Positions 9,331 to 18,149 are shown, counted from the first letter of the stretch. The stretch is 64,000 nt of DNA from Cryomorphaceae bacterium (GCA_016124575.1 WGNM01000016.1:124001-188000); one strand, 5' to 3'. Numbers and translations are program-made. The notes: generated from the sequence alone by a model not told the origin.

Positions 9331-10674
9331 ATGACACACAACACAACATCACAAAACCAATCGGAACAGCCGATCGACCAGTCTGACATCATTGTTGGAC
9401 TCGATATAGGCACCACCAAAATAGCATGTTTGGTTGGTCGCCGAACTGAGAACAACAAAGTTGACTTGCTTGGTTACGGAATCAGTGAATCGCTGGGAGT
9501 AAACCGCGGGGTAGTATCGAACATAGAAAAGACCGTAACTTCTATTCGTACAGCAATAACTGAGGCAGAGAAGAACTCTGGCGTTGAAATAAAAGTGGTA
9601 AATGTGGGCATTGCCGGACAGCACATAAGCAGCATACAGCACCGCGGTTTATTGACACGTAACAATTTGGAAGATGAGATCAGCAAAAGCGACATCGAAG
9701 CTTTGATCAACGACATGACCAAGTTGAGCATGAATCCTGGTGAGCAGATCATTCATGTTTTACCGCAGGAGTATACTGTAGATAACGAACAAGGCATAAA
9801 AGACCCTGTCGGCATGTCGGGCATTCGTTTGGAAGCGAACTTCCACATCATTACTGGTCACGTTGCAGCAGCACGCAACATATACCGCTGTGTAACGAAA
9901 GCAGGATTGCAGGTCGACAACTTGGTTTTGGAACCATTGGCATCATCGGAAGCTGTATTGACGGAAGAGGAGAAAGAAGCAGGCATAGCTTTGGTTGACA
10001 TTGGTGGTGGTACAACAGACATTGCCATCTTCCAAGACGGCATCATACGTCACACAGCCGTTATTCCATTTGGAGGTAATGCAATTACCGACGACATCAA
10101 GCAAGGCTGCACCATCATGCGCTATCAGGCTGAAATGCTGAAGAAGAAGTTCGGTTCTGCTTTGTCGCTTGAGATGAAAGACAACGATGTAGCCGTTATT
10201 CCGGGCTTGAAAGGGCGTGAGCCAAAAGAGATAAAACTTACCACCTTGGCCTCGATTATACAAGCTCGGATGGAAGAAATAATTGAGCACGTATACTTCG
10301 AAATAAAGAGCTCAGGGTTTGAGAAGAAACTTATAGGCGGCATTGTTATCACTGGAGGTGGAAGCCAGATGAAGCATATCACGCAACTCTTCCAATACGT
10401 AACGGGAATGGATTGTCGCATAGGTTATCCGAATGAACACGTTTCGAAATCGCCGAACAAAGAATTGTTTTTGCCAATGTTCTCCACTGGTATTGGATTG
10501 GTGATGAAAGGCTTCGAAGGACACTCCACACATGTGAGCGAGTCGAAACCGGCTGAAAAAGAGGTTAAAACAATTGAAAAACCAATTGAGCAACCCATTG
10601 TAAAGCAAGAGAAACGAGGTATGACAGCTTTCTTGAATGCCGTTCGCGACTGGTTTGAAACTGAAGAAGAATAA
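9331..10674 (+). CDS. ftsA: Cell division protein FtsA
   Basis: Actin-like ATPase that tethers FtsZ to the membrane. The protein is 447 aa. Seen: phosphate-1 motif GLDIGTTKIACLVG near residue 23, the SHS2/1C subdomain (about residues 100-180), phosphate-2 motif VDIGGGTTDIAIF near residue 220, the adenosine motif GGIVITGGGSQM near residue 330, and a C-terminal amphipathic helix (FLNAVRDWFE) suited to membrane attachment. A charged linker precedes the helix. It is the last + strand gene of the cluster; a terminator follows at 10701-10722. ftsZ, normally next, is found inverted at 13059-14846. Confidence 0.96.
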   Translation: MTHNTTSQNQSEQPIDQSDIIVGLDIGTTKIACLVGRRTENNKVDLLGYGISESLGVNRGVVSNIEKTVTSIRTAITEAEKNSGVEIKVVNVGIAGQHISSIQHRGLLTRNNLEDEISKSDIEALINDMTKLSMNPGEQIIHVLPQEYTVDNEQGIKDPVGMSGIRLEANFHIITGHVAAARNIYRCVTKAGLQVDNLVLEPLASSEAVLTEEEKEAGIALVDIGGGTTDIAIFQDGIIRHTAVIPFGGNAITDDIKQGCTIMRYQAEMLKKKFGSALSLEMKDNDVAVIPGLKGREPKEIKLTTLASIIQARMEEIIEHVYFEIKSSGFEKKLIGGIVITGGGSQMKHITQLFQYVTGMDCRIGYPNEHVSKSPNKELFLPMFSTGIGLVMKGFEGHSTHVSESKPAEKEVKTIEKPIEQPIVKQEKRGMTAFLNAVRDWFETEEE

Positions 10675-10700
10675 TTATTTTGCAACTAGAATATGAGAAA

Positions 10701-10722
10701 GCCCGCTTGTCGGGCTTTTTTT
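10701..10722 (+). terminator. Rho-independent terminator after ftsA, shared with convergent esterase
   Basis: Inverted repeat GCCCG-CTTGT-CGGGC followed by a run of seven T. It ends the dcw operon on the + strand. The T-run contains the TAA stop (read on the minus strand, 10721-10723) of the convergent esterase gene. On the minus strand the same stem is followed by TTTCTC, so weaker bidirectional action is possible. Confidence 0.85.
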
Positions 10723-11863
10723 ATTGAGCACACGCAGTGCCAAAGTAATTCAAGAACTCCAGCATATCAGAAACATTGATAAAACCATCTCCATTAAAAT
10801 CAGCCTGACAAGAGGTAGAAGGTTGAATACCTAGAGAAGCGCAAGGAGGCACAGCATTCAAATCGACGTTCATGCCTGAAGTGCACAACCCACACATTTC
10901 ACGTTTCATAAAGCAAGAAGCACGTGATACCAGCGACAATTGTGGCCATGTGCAGTGACCCACTGAAAGTTGAACCGTGTTGAGCTCGCTACAGACCCCA
11001 TTGGCAGTGAGCGTCTGGTAGATTAAAGAAGAGCCTTGGGCAGCAGGAAAACTGGTGCACCCGAGGCATCCAAGCATATATCCATTGCTGTAAGGCACAA
11101 CACAATCTCCATCATCATGAAAAGAGATAACCGGTATTGTTGCGCCATTGAGCACACCAACATTAGGCACAGCCCCACAATCATTTACAACACCCCGAAT
11201 TGTTACATCCACATCGAGGCTGTTCCCAGAATTGAACAAACCACCCGAAGCAGCCTCAGCATTTGGTGCAAAAGCATTGGCTTCCGCTTGGTCCATAAAC
11301 GCGCTGCACAGCGCTGTTATCGACCCTGCACTTTGTCCGCCCACAAACACCCATTCCTCATCAATCCCATACACATCTTGTTCCGATACTAGAAATCTGA
11401 GTGCTGCATGCGCATCCTGCACCGCATTGTATGCTGCCCTGCGAAAAGCATTGCTTAAACCACCGCACACACCGCACAAAAAGATTCCCGAATTCGGGTC
11501 ACAGCCCCACCCCAGGCGATACGTTATTGTTGCCGCCACAAATCCACGTTTCGCGAATTCATTGCACATAAAATTCATCTCATTGCGAGAACCAGATTGA
11601 AATCCGCCCCCATGAATCATCACAATTAACGGACGATTGGCAACAGGATCGATACCTGGATCGGGCATCCACACATCCAGTTTCAGCGATTGATCGACAC
11701 CTGTTAATTGATGCGTAGCAACCGCATATTCAACATCTGGTATTACCACCACTTCATTATCAGAGAACACAGGTGAGTTGCTGTAGCGTTCAGAAAGACA
11801 TTGGCTTTGAGCCGAAAGAGCTGAAGCAGTGAACAGGCACAAACAAAAAAGAATCAGTCGCAT
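10721..11863 (-). CDS. Secreted alpha/beta-hydrolase (esterase/lipase) with C-terminal dockerin-like EF-hand
   Basis: Probable exported carboxylesterase of the carboxylesterase/BD-FAE type. The protein is 380 aa from the ATG at 11863, chosen because a signal peptide (MRLILFCLCLFTASALSAQ) follows at once; an in-frame ATG at 11905 would place it 14 residues inside. Seen: oxyanion motif HGGGF near residue 95, nucleophile elbow GGQSAGS (G-x-S-x-G), a likely catalytic His in GHCTWP, and many Cys residues suggesting disulfides. The last about 25 residues form one dockerin-like calcium loop (D-x-N-G-D-G-x-I-N) and end FGTACAQ. The same type of tail ends the 1383-aa protein at 30528-34679. No T9SS domain was seen. 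It sits between ftsA and the inverted ftsZ-yqeY block. Confidence 0.82.
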   Translation of the reverse strand: MRLILFCLCLFTASALSAQSQCLSERYSNSPVFSDNEVVVIPDVEYAVATHQLTGVDQSLKLDVWMPDPGIDPVANRPLIVMIHGGGFQSGSRNEMNFMCNEFAKRGFVAATITYRLGWGCDPNSGIFLCGVCGGLSNAFRRAAYNAVQDAHAALRFLVSEQDVYGIDEEWVFVGGQSAGSITALCSAFMDQAEANAFAPNAEAASGGLFNSGNSLDVDVTIRGVVNDCGAVPNVGVLNGATIPVISFHDDGDCVVPYSNGYMLGCLGCTSFPAAQGSSLIYQTLTANGVCSELNTVQLSVGHCTWPQLSLVSRASCFMKREMCGLCTSGMNVDLNAVPPCASLGIQPSTSCQADFNGDGFINVSDMLEFLNYFGTACAQ

Positions 11864-11974
11864 CGTATTTGGTTCAGGATATTGAAGATACGCAAACCCA
11901 TTCAAAAAGAAACCTTTTGTAAGATTCCACGTAGTAAAACAGTAAGAAAACGCCTACACTTAAAATTTCAAATT

Positions 11975-12502
11975 ATGAATATGTTCTTTACCCTGATCAC
12001 AGCTACAATCATCGGAGCTGCTGGATCATTGCAACCTGCAAGCTCAAAGCATGTCTTAATCCACGGAAGCACAGTAGAGCAAGTTTACAATACCGACAAT
12101 GTGGCCAATGCTCCCGAAGTATGGGTGATCATCAATCGTGACGATGAAGAGCTTTATTGCGCGTTTAAAACAGATTCAAAAGGAGAATATGAATTCAACC
12201 TACCGGTTGGGCACCGCTACGAATTACTTTATGGCGGGGAAGATTTCGTAAACAAAAAAGTCGTTATTGACGCTACCGACACACCGGAAGTGCGCCGCGG
12301 ACATACCGTAAAAATGAACATGTCGCTTTTTCGTCCGATTGAAGAAGTGGATTATTCCGTTTTAGAGACTCCACTTGCCGAATTTAAATACGACAAAATG
12401 AGTAAATCTTTATCGCCAGACATGATACAGGTTGAAGATATGCTTTTCGCCATCGACAAAGTGTACCGCAAATCGGAAAAAGCAGCGAGAAAGAAGAACT
12501 AG
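11975..12502 (+). CDS. Secreted hypothetical protein with carboxypeptidase-regulatory-like beta-sandwich
   Basis: Function unknown. The protein is 175 aa from the ATG at 11975, chosen because the following residues (MNMFFTLITATIIGAAG) resemble a signal peptide; an in-frame ATG at 11882 would put about 30 basic residues in front. Residues about 40-125 (APEVWVIINRDDEELY... DSKGEYEFNLPVG...) resemble a CarboxypepD_reg/Cna-B-like fold, common in Bacteroidota envelope proteins. The C-terminus is Lys-rich. It is divergent from the esterase (111-bp gap) and convergent with yqeY, overlapping it by the 4 bases CTAG. Confidence 0.7.
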   Translation: MNMFFTLITATIIGAAGSLQPASSKHVLIHGSTVEQVYNTDNVANAPEVWVIINRDDEELYCAFKTDSKGEYEFNLPVGHRYELLYGGEDFVNKKVVIDATDTPEVRRGHTVKMNMSLFRPIEEVDYSVLETPLAEFKYDKMSKSLSPDMIQVEDMLFAIDKVYRKSEKAARKKN

Positions 12503-12948
12503 CCTAAGATTGCGCGAACCATTTCATTGATCGCCTTTCCATCGGCTTTGCCTGAAAGCTCCTTTGAGGCTACGCCCATTACTTTGCCTATATCGGCCAT
12601 AGACACTGCACCAACCCTTGCGATGATTTCCTCCATGTGGGTGCGCAGGTCTTCAGACGACATTTGCTCTGGTAGGTAAGCCTTGATTATTACCGCTTGC
12701 GACATTTCTTCTTCGAACAGGTCATCACGGCCTTGCTCTTTGTAAATTGTTGCAGCTTCAATGCGTTGTTTGTAAAGCTTGTTCAACACCTTCATGGCTC
12801 CGGCATCATCAACAGACCCGTCAGCGCCTTCTTTGGTCATTTCAAGCATCAATTTCGATTTCACATCACGCAAGGCAGAAAGTTTACTTGCTTCGCGGGC
12901 CTTCATAGCCGTTTTGATGTCTTCGTTGATTTGTTCAGAGATTGTCAT
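12499..12948 (-). CDS. yqeY: GatB/YqeY domain protein
   Basis: Small helical protein of the GatB/YqeY family, related to the C-terminal tRNA-binding part of amidotransferase subunit GatB; the precise role is unsettled. The protein is 149 aa from the ATG at 12948 (MTISEQINEDIKTAMK); the ATG at 12987 would add 13 atypical residues. The family-typical segments KLSALRDVKSKL, AYLPEQMS and DIGKVMGV are present. In Bacteroidota it usually follows ftsZ directly, as here, but a strong terminator (13011-13041) lies between them. Confidence 0.93.
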   Translation of the reverse strand: MTISEQINEDIKTAMKAREASKLSALRDVKSKLMLEMTKEGADGSVDDAGAMKVLNKLYKQRIEAATIYKEQGRDDLFEEEMSQAVIIKAYLPEQMSSEDLRTHMEEIIARVGAVSMADIGKVMGVASKELSGKADGKAINEMVRAILG

Positions 12949-13010
12949 AAAGGAAAGTATTGGCCTCAAAAGTACAAAACGCAGCACGACAATTTTGATT
13001 ATTTAATCAT

Positions 13011-13041
13011 AAAAAAAGGGGTCTTATGAGAACCCCTTTTC
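13011..13041 (-). terminator. Bidirectional terminator between ftsZ and yqeY
   Basis: Perfect inverted repeat AAAAGGGGT / ACCCCTTTT with a 9-nt loop. On the minus strand the stem is followed by seven T, so it should end ftsZ transcription 18 nt after the stop codon. yqeY would then need its own promoter or read-through. Confidence 0.85.
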
Positions 13042-13058
13042 TATGCGTAATAACCTTA

Positions 13059-14846
13059 TCAGTCTACATTGCGATGCAAGTAGCTATTGTCTTCTTTGAG
13101 CTGTGCTCTTTTGTTGCCATCACCATCATTTTCTTCACTTAAAGTAAATTTAGAAACGATGCTTTCAGATGAATGCGGCGTTTCATCGAGGGTAATGTTG
13201 CGGCGCACGAAAGCAGGCTCACTTTCAAGATCGTTGATTCCACTTGGGGACTTCAACCTCATTGTAAGCTCACGGACACGTTGTTCACGTTCACGGTTGC
13301 GAGCGATAAGTTCTTGACGAGACGGACGATCATCTTCTATTTCGCGTTTTTGCTCAGCAATAGGCAATGAATCAGTTACCTCATCGGCATTGCGCATAAT
13401 TTCACTACCATCTAAAGACAAAAAGCGAAAGGAAGTTGACTCTTCTTGCTTGTTCTCTTTTTCTTCGAAGCGGATGGCATCAAACTCTTGAGAGCGGAGG
13501 TGGATTTCGTTGTCTGCTTCTTCTACTTCAGGGGCAGACCATTCTTCCTCCAAAGCGTTCAAAGCTGCTGCTTCGATATCTTCTTCAGTAAAAAGCAGAG
13601 GTTGCTCTTCTTTCTTCAAAGGGATGTCGAACGTAAATTCCACAGTACTTTCCTCTTTCGAAACGATTGGATCTACTGGAGCTGCTGGAATGTGCGGTGT
13701 TTCTTGGGTTTCAGCTTTCAAAAAAGGTTCTTCTTCAATTTTGCTGATAGGCTTAGAAACTTCAGTAGGCGATGCGGTAGGACTTACAAGTTCTCTTGCA
13801 TTGTCTGTAGGCAAGTACATTTTCTTCACTGCAGGTTGTGCCGCTGGCATGCCTGCATCAACCTTGTTGGTTTTGAAACCAGTTGCTATAACCGTCACAC
13901 AAAGATCTGACCCAAGGGAAGCATCGTTTCCATAACCCCAGATCACCTCTGCACTTTGACCAGCGCGTTCTTGAATATAATCAGTGATTTCGGTGATTTC
14001 GTCCATAAGGACTTCTTCTTCACCGAAAGTAATGTTTAGCAATACGAAGTTCGCACCTGTGATATCGTTGTCGTTCAAAAGAGGCGATTCAAGTGCCTGA
14101 GCCACAGCCATCATTGCACGACCTTCACCAGAAGCTTTTCCACTTCCCATTATGGCCACGCCGCTGTTGCGCATCACCGTGTTGACATCGTTCATATCGA
14201 CATTGATTTCTCCCGTAAGAGTTATCACCTCGGCGATTCCTTTTGCTGCAGTGCACAGCACCTCATCAGCGTGATCGAACGCACGCTTTAAAGGCAAGTT
14301 GCCATATAGCTCGCGGAGCTTATCATTTCGGATCACCAAAAGCGTATCTACAGCTTCGCGCATTTCCTCTAGACCTTCATCCGCTTGTTGTCCGCGACGT
14401 TTCCCTTCAAAAACAAACGGAATTGTCACAATACCAACTGTAAGAATCCCCATTTCACGAGCAGCGCGAGCGATCACTGGTGCGGCCCCTGTTCCGGTTC
14501 CACCGCCCATACCGGCAGTTACAAAAACCATGGTTGTGTTTCCGCCGATAATGGCTTTCACATCATCGAGGTTCTCTACTGCTGCATTGCGACCGACTTC
14601 AGGAATCGATCCAGCACCACGTCCCATGGTTAAGGTTTCCCCGAGTTGAATTTTGATTGGCACAGGACTAGAATCCAACGCTTGCGAATCTGTATTGCAG
14701 ACAATGAAATCAACACCTTTGATTCCTTGCTCGTACATGTAGTTAACGGCATTGCTTCCGCCACCGCCTACACCGATCACTTTTATGATCGAAGATTGCT
14801 CTCGCGGTAAATCAAACCGCATCATATCAAAAAACTGGTCTTCCAT
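13059..14846 (-). CDS. ftsZ: Cell division protein FtsZ with long C-terminal linker
   Basis: Tubulin-like GTPase that forms the Z ring. The protein is 595 aa, against about 380 in E. coli. Seen: GVGGGGSNAV near residue 26, the GTP-binding GGGTGTGAAPVIA near residue 115, and the NVDMNDV T7-loop region. After the globular domain (about residue 320) comes a roughly 260-residue acidic, low-complexity linker with basic, Arg-rich stretches near residues 520-550. It ends in the conserved Bacteroidota C-terminal peptide NSYLHRNVD that binds FtsA. It is on the opposite strand from ftsA and the rest of the cluster. Its leader carries a long inverted repeat (14850-14930). Confidence 0.97.
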   Translation of the reverse strand: MEDQFFDMMRFDLPREQSSIIKVIGVGGGGSNAVNYMYEQGIKGVDFIVCNTDSQALDSSPVPIKIQLGETLTMGRGAGSIPEVGRNAAVENLDDVKAIIGGNTTMVFVTAGMGGGTGTGAAPVIARAAREMGILTVGIVTIPFVFEGKRRGQQADEGLEEMREAVDTLLVIRNDKLRELYGNLPLKRAFDHADEVLCTAAKGIAEVITLTGEINVDMNDVNTVMRNSGVAIMGSGKASGEGRAMMAVAQALESPLLNDNDITGANFVLLNITFGEEEVLMDEITEITDYIQERAGQSAEVIWGYGNDASLGSDLCVTVIATGFKTNKVDAGMPAAQPAVKKMYLPTDNARELVSPTASPTEVSKPISKIEEEPFLKAETQETPHIPAAPVDPIVSKEESTVEFTFDIPLKKEEQPLLFTEEDIEAAALNALEEEWSAPEVEEADNEIHLRSQEFDAIRFEEKENKQEESTSFRFLSLDGSEIMRNADEVTDSLPIAEQKREIEDDRPSRQELIARNREREQRVRELTMRLKSPSGINDLESEPAFVRRNITLDETPHSSESIVSKFTLSEENDGDGNKRAQLKEDNSYLHRNVD

Positions 14847-14849
14847 GGG

Positions 14850-14930
14850 ATGAATATTTAACTGAAAATGAGGACGTTCCTATAAAAACAGACAGTCCAC
14901 GTCAGTGTAGGCAAGAAAATAAATATTCAT
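14850..14930. promoter_or_regulatory. Nested inverted repeats in the ftsZ leader
   Basis: A perfect 11-bp inverted repeat (ATGAATATTTA at 14850-14860, TAAATATTCAT at 14920-14930) encloses a second shorter pair (GACGT at 14873-14877, ACGTC at 14899-14903). The proximal arm begins 3 nt upstream of the ftsZ start. It could be an RNA structure covering the start region or a paired operator. The AT-rich outer arms make chance occurrence possible. Confidence 0.4.
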
Positions 14931-15053
14931 GCAGCAAACACAAGAAGTTTTGAAAACGATTCACTCGCGAATGTTGAAAAGTGGAGGGTGCTGGAATTAG
15001 GTTTTTCCAAACCTGCATTCCGTTGAAAATCGAAATTGATTCAAACCTGTCTA

Positions 15054-15839
15054 TTACACCAGATTTCGAGCTGCTTTCACAACCATTATTACCCCGGCAA
15101 AAACCATGGCAGCCGTAACCCAGACAAGAAATTGACGGTTCGTCATTTTAAGCAGCATCTTTTTACCGAAATAGTTACCGAAAAAAGCGCCAGCTCCGAC
15201 GGCAGATCCTGCTGCAAGCACATCGTAACTGAGAAGCCCCAAAGCATAATAGGTGGGTATTTGTATCAAAGCAACAGCAAAAGAGTTGAATGCTTTTGTG
15301 GCTACCAAAGCCTCCTTCGTAACACCATAATTAATAAAGAATGGATTTAAGACAGCACCTGTAGCGCCTGCAACAGTGCTTAACGCAGCGACAAAAAATC
15401 CGAGAATGGGAAAAGCCCGCAAGTGCATTGAGAACGACTGCTCTTTTTTCCCAAGATTATATTGGAAAAGCGACGATATTAAAAACAAACCCAATAGGAG
15501 TTGCACCCAATCGAGATTCAAGCCTTTCAATAGCCATCCGCCGACCAAGGCGCCCAACAAAGCACCTGGCAAGTAGGCATAAACAACGGGCCATACGATG
15601 TTTTTCCAGAAAAGGAAAATACGGGCTGGGCGGCCTATAAAATTCCCAATATTGATGATGGGAGCCACAGCATTTGCTGGAGCAAAAAAAGAAACAAAAG
15701 GCACCAGTAACATGGCTCCACCACCGCCTGAAATGGTTGAAAAACCAAATGCGATTAGTCCACCAAGAAACAGCAGAAAATACTCCAAACCTATGCTTTG
15801 AAAACCGAGTCTAAAGATTCGAACCCTTTGAATTCCCAA
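15054..15839 (-). CDS. TauE/SafE-family sulfite/anion exporter permease
   Basis: Integral membrane permease of the TauE/SafE family, generally linked to export of sulfite or sulfonates. The protein is 261 aa with about eight hydrophobic segments. The family-typical first segment (GGLIAFGFSTISGGGGAMLLVP) and the repeat-like second half (STVAGATGAVLNPFF) are visible. The ATG at 15839 overlaps the upstream VOC gene by 49 nt; a TTG at 15788, 3 nt after that gene's stop, gives a shorter protein starting just before the first membrane segment and is a good alternative start. The substrate cannot be read from the sequence. Confidence 0.85.
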   Translation of the reverse strand: MGIQRVRIFRLGFQSIGLEYFLLFLGGLIAFGFSTISGGGGAMLLVPFVSFFAPANAVAPIINIGNFIGRPARIFLFWKNIVWPVVYAYLPGALLGALVGGWLLKGLNLDWVQLLLGLFLISSLFQYNLGKKEQSFSMHLRAFPILGFFVAALSTVAGATGAVLNPFFINYGVTKEALVATKAFNSFAVALIQIPTYYALGLLSYDVLAAGSAVGAGAFFGNYFGKKMLLKMTNRQFLVWVTAAMVFAGVIMVVKAARNLV

Positions 15840-16207
15840 ACATTCTGATCAGGATCTGTGATCATGAAAACACGCTGCTCACCGGGATCGCCAGGCATCA
15901 GGGTTTCTGGACCATAAGAAAACGGAACACCTGCCTCTTGAAGTTTGCTTGAGAGTTTGTTCCAAACAGCCATCTCGAGTATAATTCCAAAGTGACGCAG
16001 AGGATATCCCAAACTAGGGTGAAAATGTTCAGAAGCTGGACGCAAAGAATTGCCGACCTCTTGAATCGTTATCTGATGTCCAAACAAATTAACATCCAGC
16101 CACCCCGGACCGGTTCTGCCAAGATCCGCTTTTAGAACGCCAGTAAAAAACCTACGCATCGATTCGAGGTTATTGGTTGGCAGAGCGATATGAAAAAGTG
16201 CATTCAT
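15791..16207 (-). CDS. VOC-family (glyoxalase/bleomycin-resistance fold) protein
   Basis: Single-chain vicinal-oxygen-chelate fold protein of 138 aa, probably a metal-dependent lyase, dioxygenase or binding protein. Seen: the N-terminal FHIALPTNNLESMRRFF pattern, an internal HFGIILE strand with a likely metal-ligand His, and the C-terminal FMITDPDQNVWEFKGF pattern (Glu ligand) that defines the family. The substrate is unknown. It is followed by the TauE-like gene with a small overlap, so the two are probably co-transcribed. Confidence 0.82.
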   Translation of the reverse strand: MNALFHIALPTNNLESMRRFFTGVLKADLGRTGPGWLDVNLFGHQITIQEVGNSLRPASEHFHPSLGYPLRHFGIILEMAVWNKLSSKLQEAGVPFSYGPETLMPGDPGEQRVFMITDPDQNVWEFKGFESLDSVFKA

Positions 16208-16322
16208 AGAAACACGATTATTTGCACCTTTTACGCGGTGCTGATTTGAAGGTTCTCATTCGAGATGTAGAAGTTCGTTCAATTCGGATTTGATTGGCAA
16301 ATCAGAATGCAACTCTTATCAA

Positions 16323-18107
16323 CTAAACCTTGTCAATGATGCCCATGTGCTGCATTAACCACGTCGCATTCATGGTTTTGCACACGCCAGTCTGGAGCGT
16401 GTAGTCGAAGCTCAAATCGTCATTTTTTATGTAGGAAGCAAAATGATTGTTGGTTACACCACTCACATCGTTCTCTAGTTCACACAGCGACGTATCGTGC
16501 GTTGCTACCAGCGTCAAGACTTGCTGTTTCGCTAACTTCATCACGAACGCCTTCGACCCAGCCTCTTTATCTTTGGAGTTGGTGCCCTTTAAAATCTCAT
16601 CGAGCAAAACCAACGTATTCGGAGCTCTTTTGACCTCTTCGAGCAAATGCACCAACCTCTCCAATTCAGCAAAGAAATACGACTTACCCGATTGAAGCGA
16701 GTCGCGCGTGCGCATTGAAGAAAACAGCCTGACATCTCCAATAACGGCAGATACAGCAACCACTGGCGCACCAATCTTTGCTAGAAGCACATTTACACCA
16801 ACCATGCGGAGGTAAGTGCTTTTTCCGGCCATGTTGGCACCTGTAAGAATTATCACAGGCTCCTTTTTAGAAATCGAAAAATCATTCCGCACCTGATTCT
16901 TAGAAAGCATCAAAGGATGTCCGCCCCCTTCAATAATCACCTCCACCCCATCGCTATGCCTTGCCCACGTAGTTTCATCGCGGAAATTGGCTCTGAAACA
17001 AGCTATAGACATCAAACCTTCAACTTCCGACAAAGCATCAAACCATTGTTCAGCCTCATTTCTGAACTTCCTTCTCCAAACCGAAGCGCGGTGGGCATTT
17101 CTCAAATCTGCCAGGTACAAAGCATTGGTGACAATCGCTGCGAATACATTGTTTCTTTGATCAGTGTCTGACGAAATCTTGGCCAACGTTTTCATGGCCG
17201 ACACCCCATTTTTGAGCGTGTTGAACGCACTGGAACTTGCAAATATTGCATCATCCGCGCTGCATGCGCGATGAAAAAGAAGCGAAAACGAGTTGAGCAT
17301 TTCGACCTGCTTGCCCAAAGCCGTTGCCACACGATTGACGCGAGGCAAAAACGCACCCGTGATTGAAAGCGGCACTAGCCAATAGAGCAGCAGCAGTTGC
17401 GAGCTCACCACCTCGGCAAACGACAGAACGACCCCGAACAGTCCGTACACCGGCGCTATTTTCAGCAACCACCCCACATTTGGAATCGCGTCAGATTCAT
17501 TCAGCCACTCTTTGAATCGCGACACATCTTTCTCGCTTGCTACTTGCAAAAGCGAAGCTGCTTGAAGATTCAATCTCCAGGCATGGTTCATCGACATTGC
17601 CTCCACAGCTGCATTGCGAGAGATTAACACATCACGACTTCCGCCTGCCGTGAGCATTTCATTTGCCAGCCATCTTTTTCCCAGCACATCGTGCGATCTA
17701 TTGACTACCCCAAAAAGCGATTGGGCGCCAAATACATCCAAGTCGTGCACCCATGCGTGGGCCTCCAAAGGCGCCTCAACCCTCCAATCTACTTGTTGGC
17801 CTTTCAACGCACCAAGTTCATTTTTTATGCACACTTCCAGTGCTCTCGCTTGCTGCAGTCCATTCTCAACTTCACCAGCTTTTCTGACAAAAAACAAAAA
17901 AGCAACGACTAACGGAGCAGCGCCCCACAACCAAAAAATGTCGTTCGAAAAGGCAAAATAAACGCACGTCGAGAAAACTAGAAATAGCAGCACCCTAGCG
18001 ATTACAATGTTTCTGCGCAACGACTGCAACCGTGTGAGCTCCTCATTGTTGCGCCCCAAAAATCCCGAATAAACCGACTGCATCTCCATGGCAGCCAAGG
18101 TAATCAA
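16323..18107 (-). CDS. Membrane-anchored MutS-family ATPase
   Basis: MutS-related protein of 594 aa that lacks the N-terminal mismatch-recognition domains. Seen: two hydrophobic segments at about residues 35-75, a further hydrophobic pair near residues 215-255, a MutS core-like helical region, and a complete C-terminal MutS ATPase domain with Walker A GANMAGKSTY (near residue 422), Walker B LVLLDEILKGTNS and the VATHD switch. Such membrane-bound MutS homologues are common in Bacteroidota and have no established function; a role in mismatch repair is unlikely given the membrane segments. Starts at 18089 or 18083 are also possible. Confidence 0.85.
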   Translation of the reverse strand: MITLAAMEMQSVYSGFLGRNNEELTRLQSLRRNIVIARVLLFLVFSTCVYFAFSNDIFWLWGAAPLVVAFLFFVRKAGEVENGLQQARALEVCIKNELGALKGQQVDWRVEAPLEAHAWVHDLDVFGAQSLFGVVNRSHDVLGKRWLANEMLTAGGSRDVLISRNAAVEAMSMNHAWRLNLQAASLLQVASEKDVSRFKEWLNESDAIPNVGWLLKIAPVYGLFGVVLSFAEVVSSQLLLLYWLVPLSITGAFLPRVNRVATALGKQVEMLNSFSLLFHRACSADDAIFASSSAFNTLKNGVSAMKTLAKISSDTDQRNNVFAAIVTNALYLADLRNAHRASVWRRKFRNEAEQWFDALSEVEGLMSIACFRANFRDETTWARHSDGVEVIIEGGGHPLMLSKNQVRNDFSISKKEPVIILTGANMAGKSTYLRMVGVNVLLAKIGAPVVAVSAVIGDVRLFSSMRTRDSLQSGKSYFFAELERLVHLLEEVKRAPNTLVLLDEILKGTNSKDKEAGSKAFVMKLAKQQVLTLVATHDTSLCELENDVSGVTNNHFASYIKNDDLSFDYTLQTGVCKTMNATWLMQHMGIIDKV

Positions 18108-18149
18108 AGAACGAATAACCCACCATTCACATTTTTTGACATATTCATG

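Noticed and set aside
14999-15014. Hairpin AGGTTT-N4-AAACCT as terminator of the TauE-like gene
   Set aside because: Short stem with no following T-run on the minus strand; chance is likely in this AT-rich gap.
16287-16303. Hairpin GATTTG-N5-CAAATC upstream of the VOC/MutS boundary as a terminator
   Set aside because: The stem is only 6 bp and AT-rich, with no T-run on either side.
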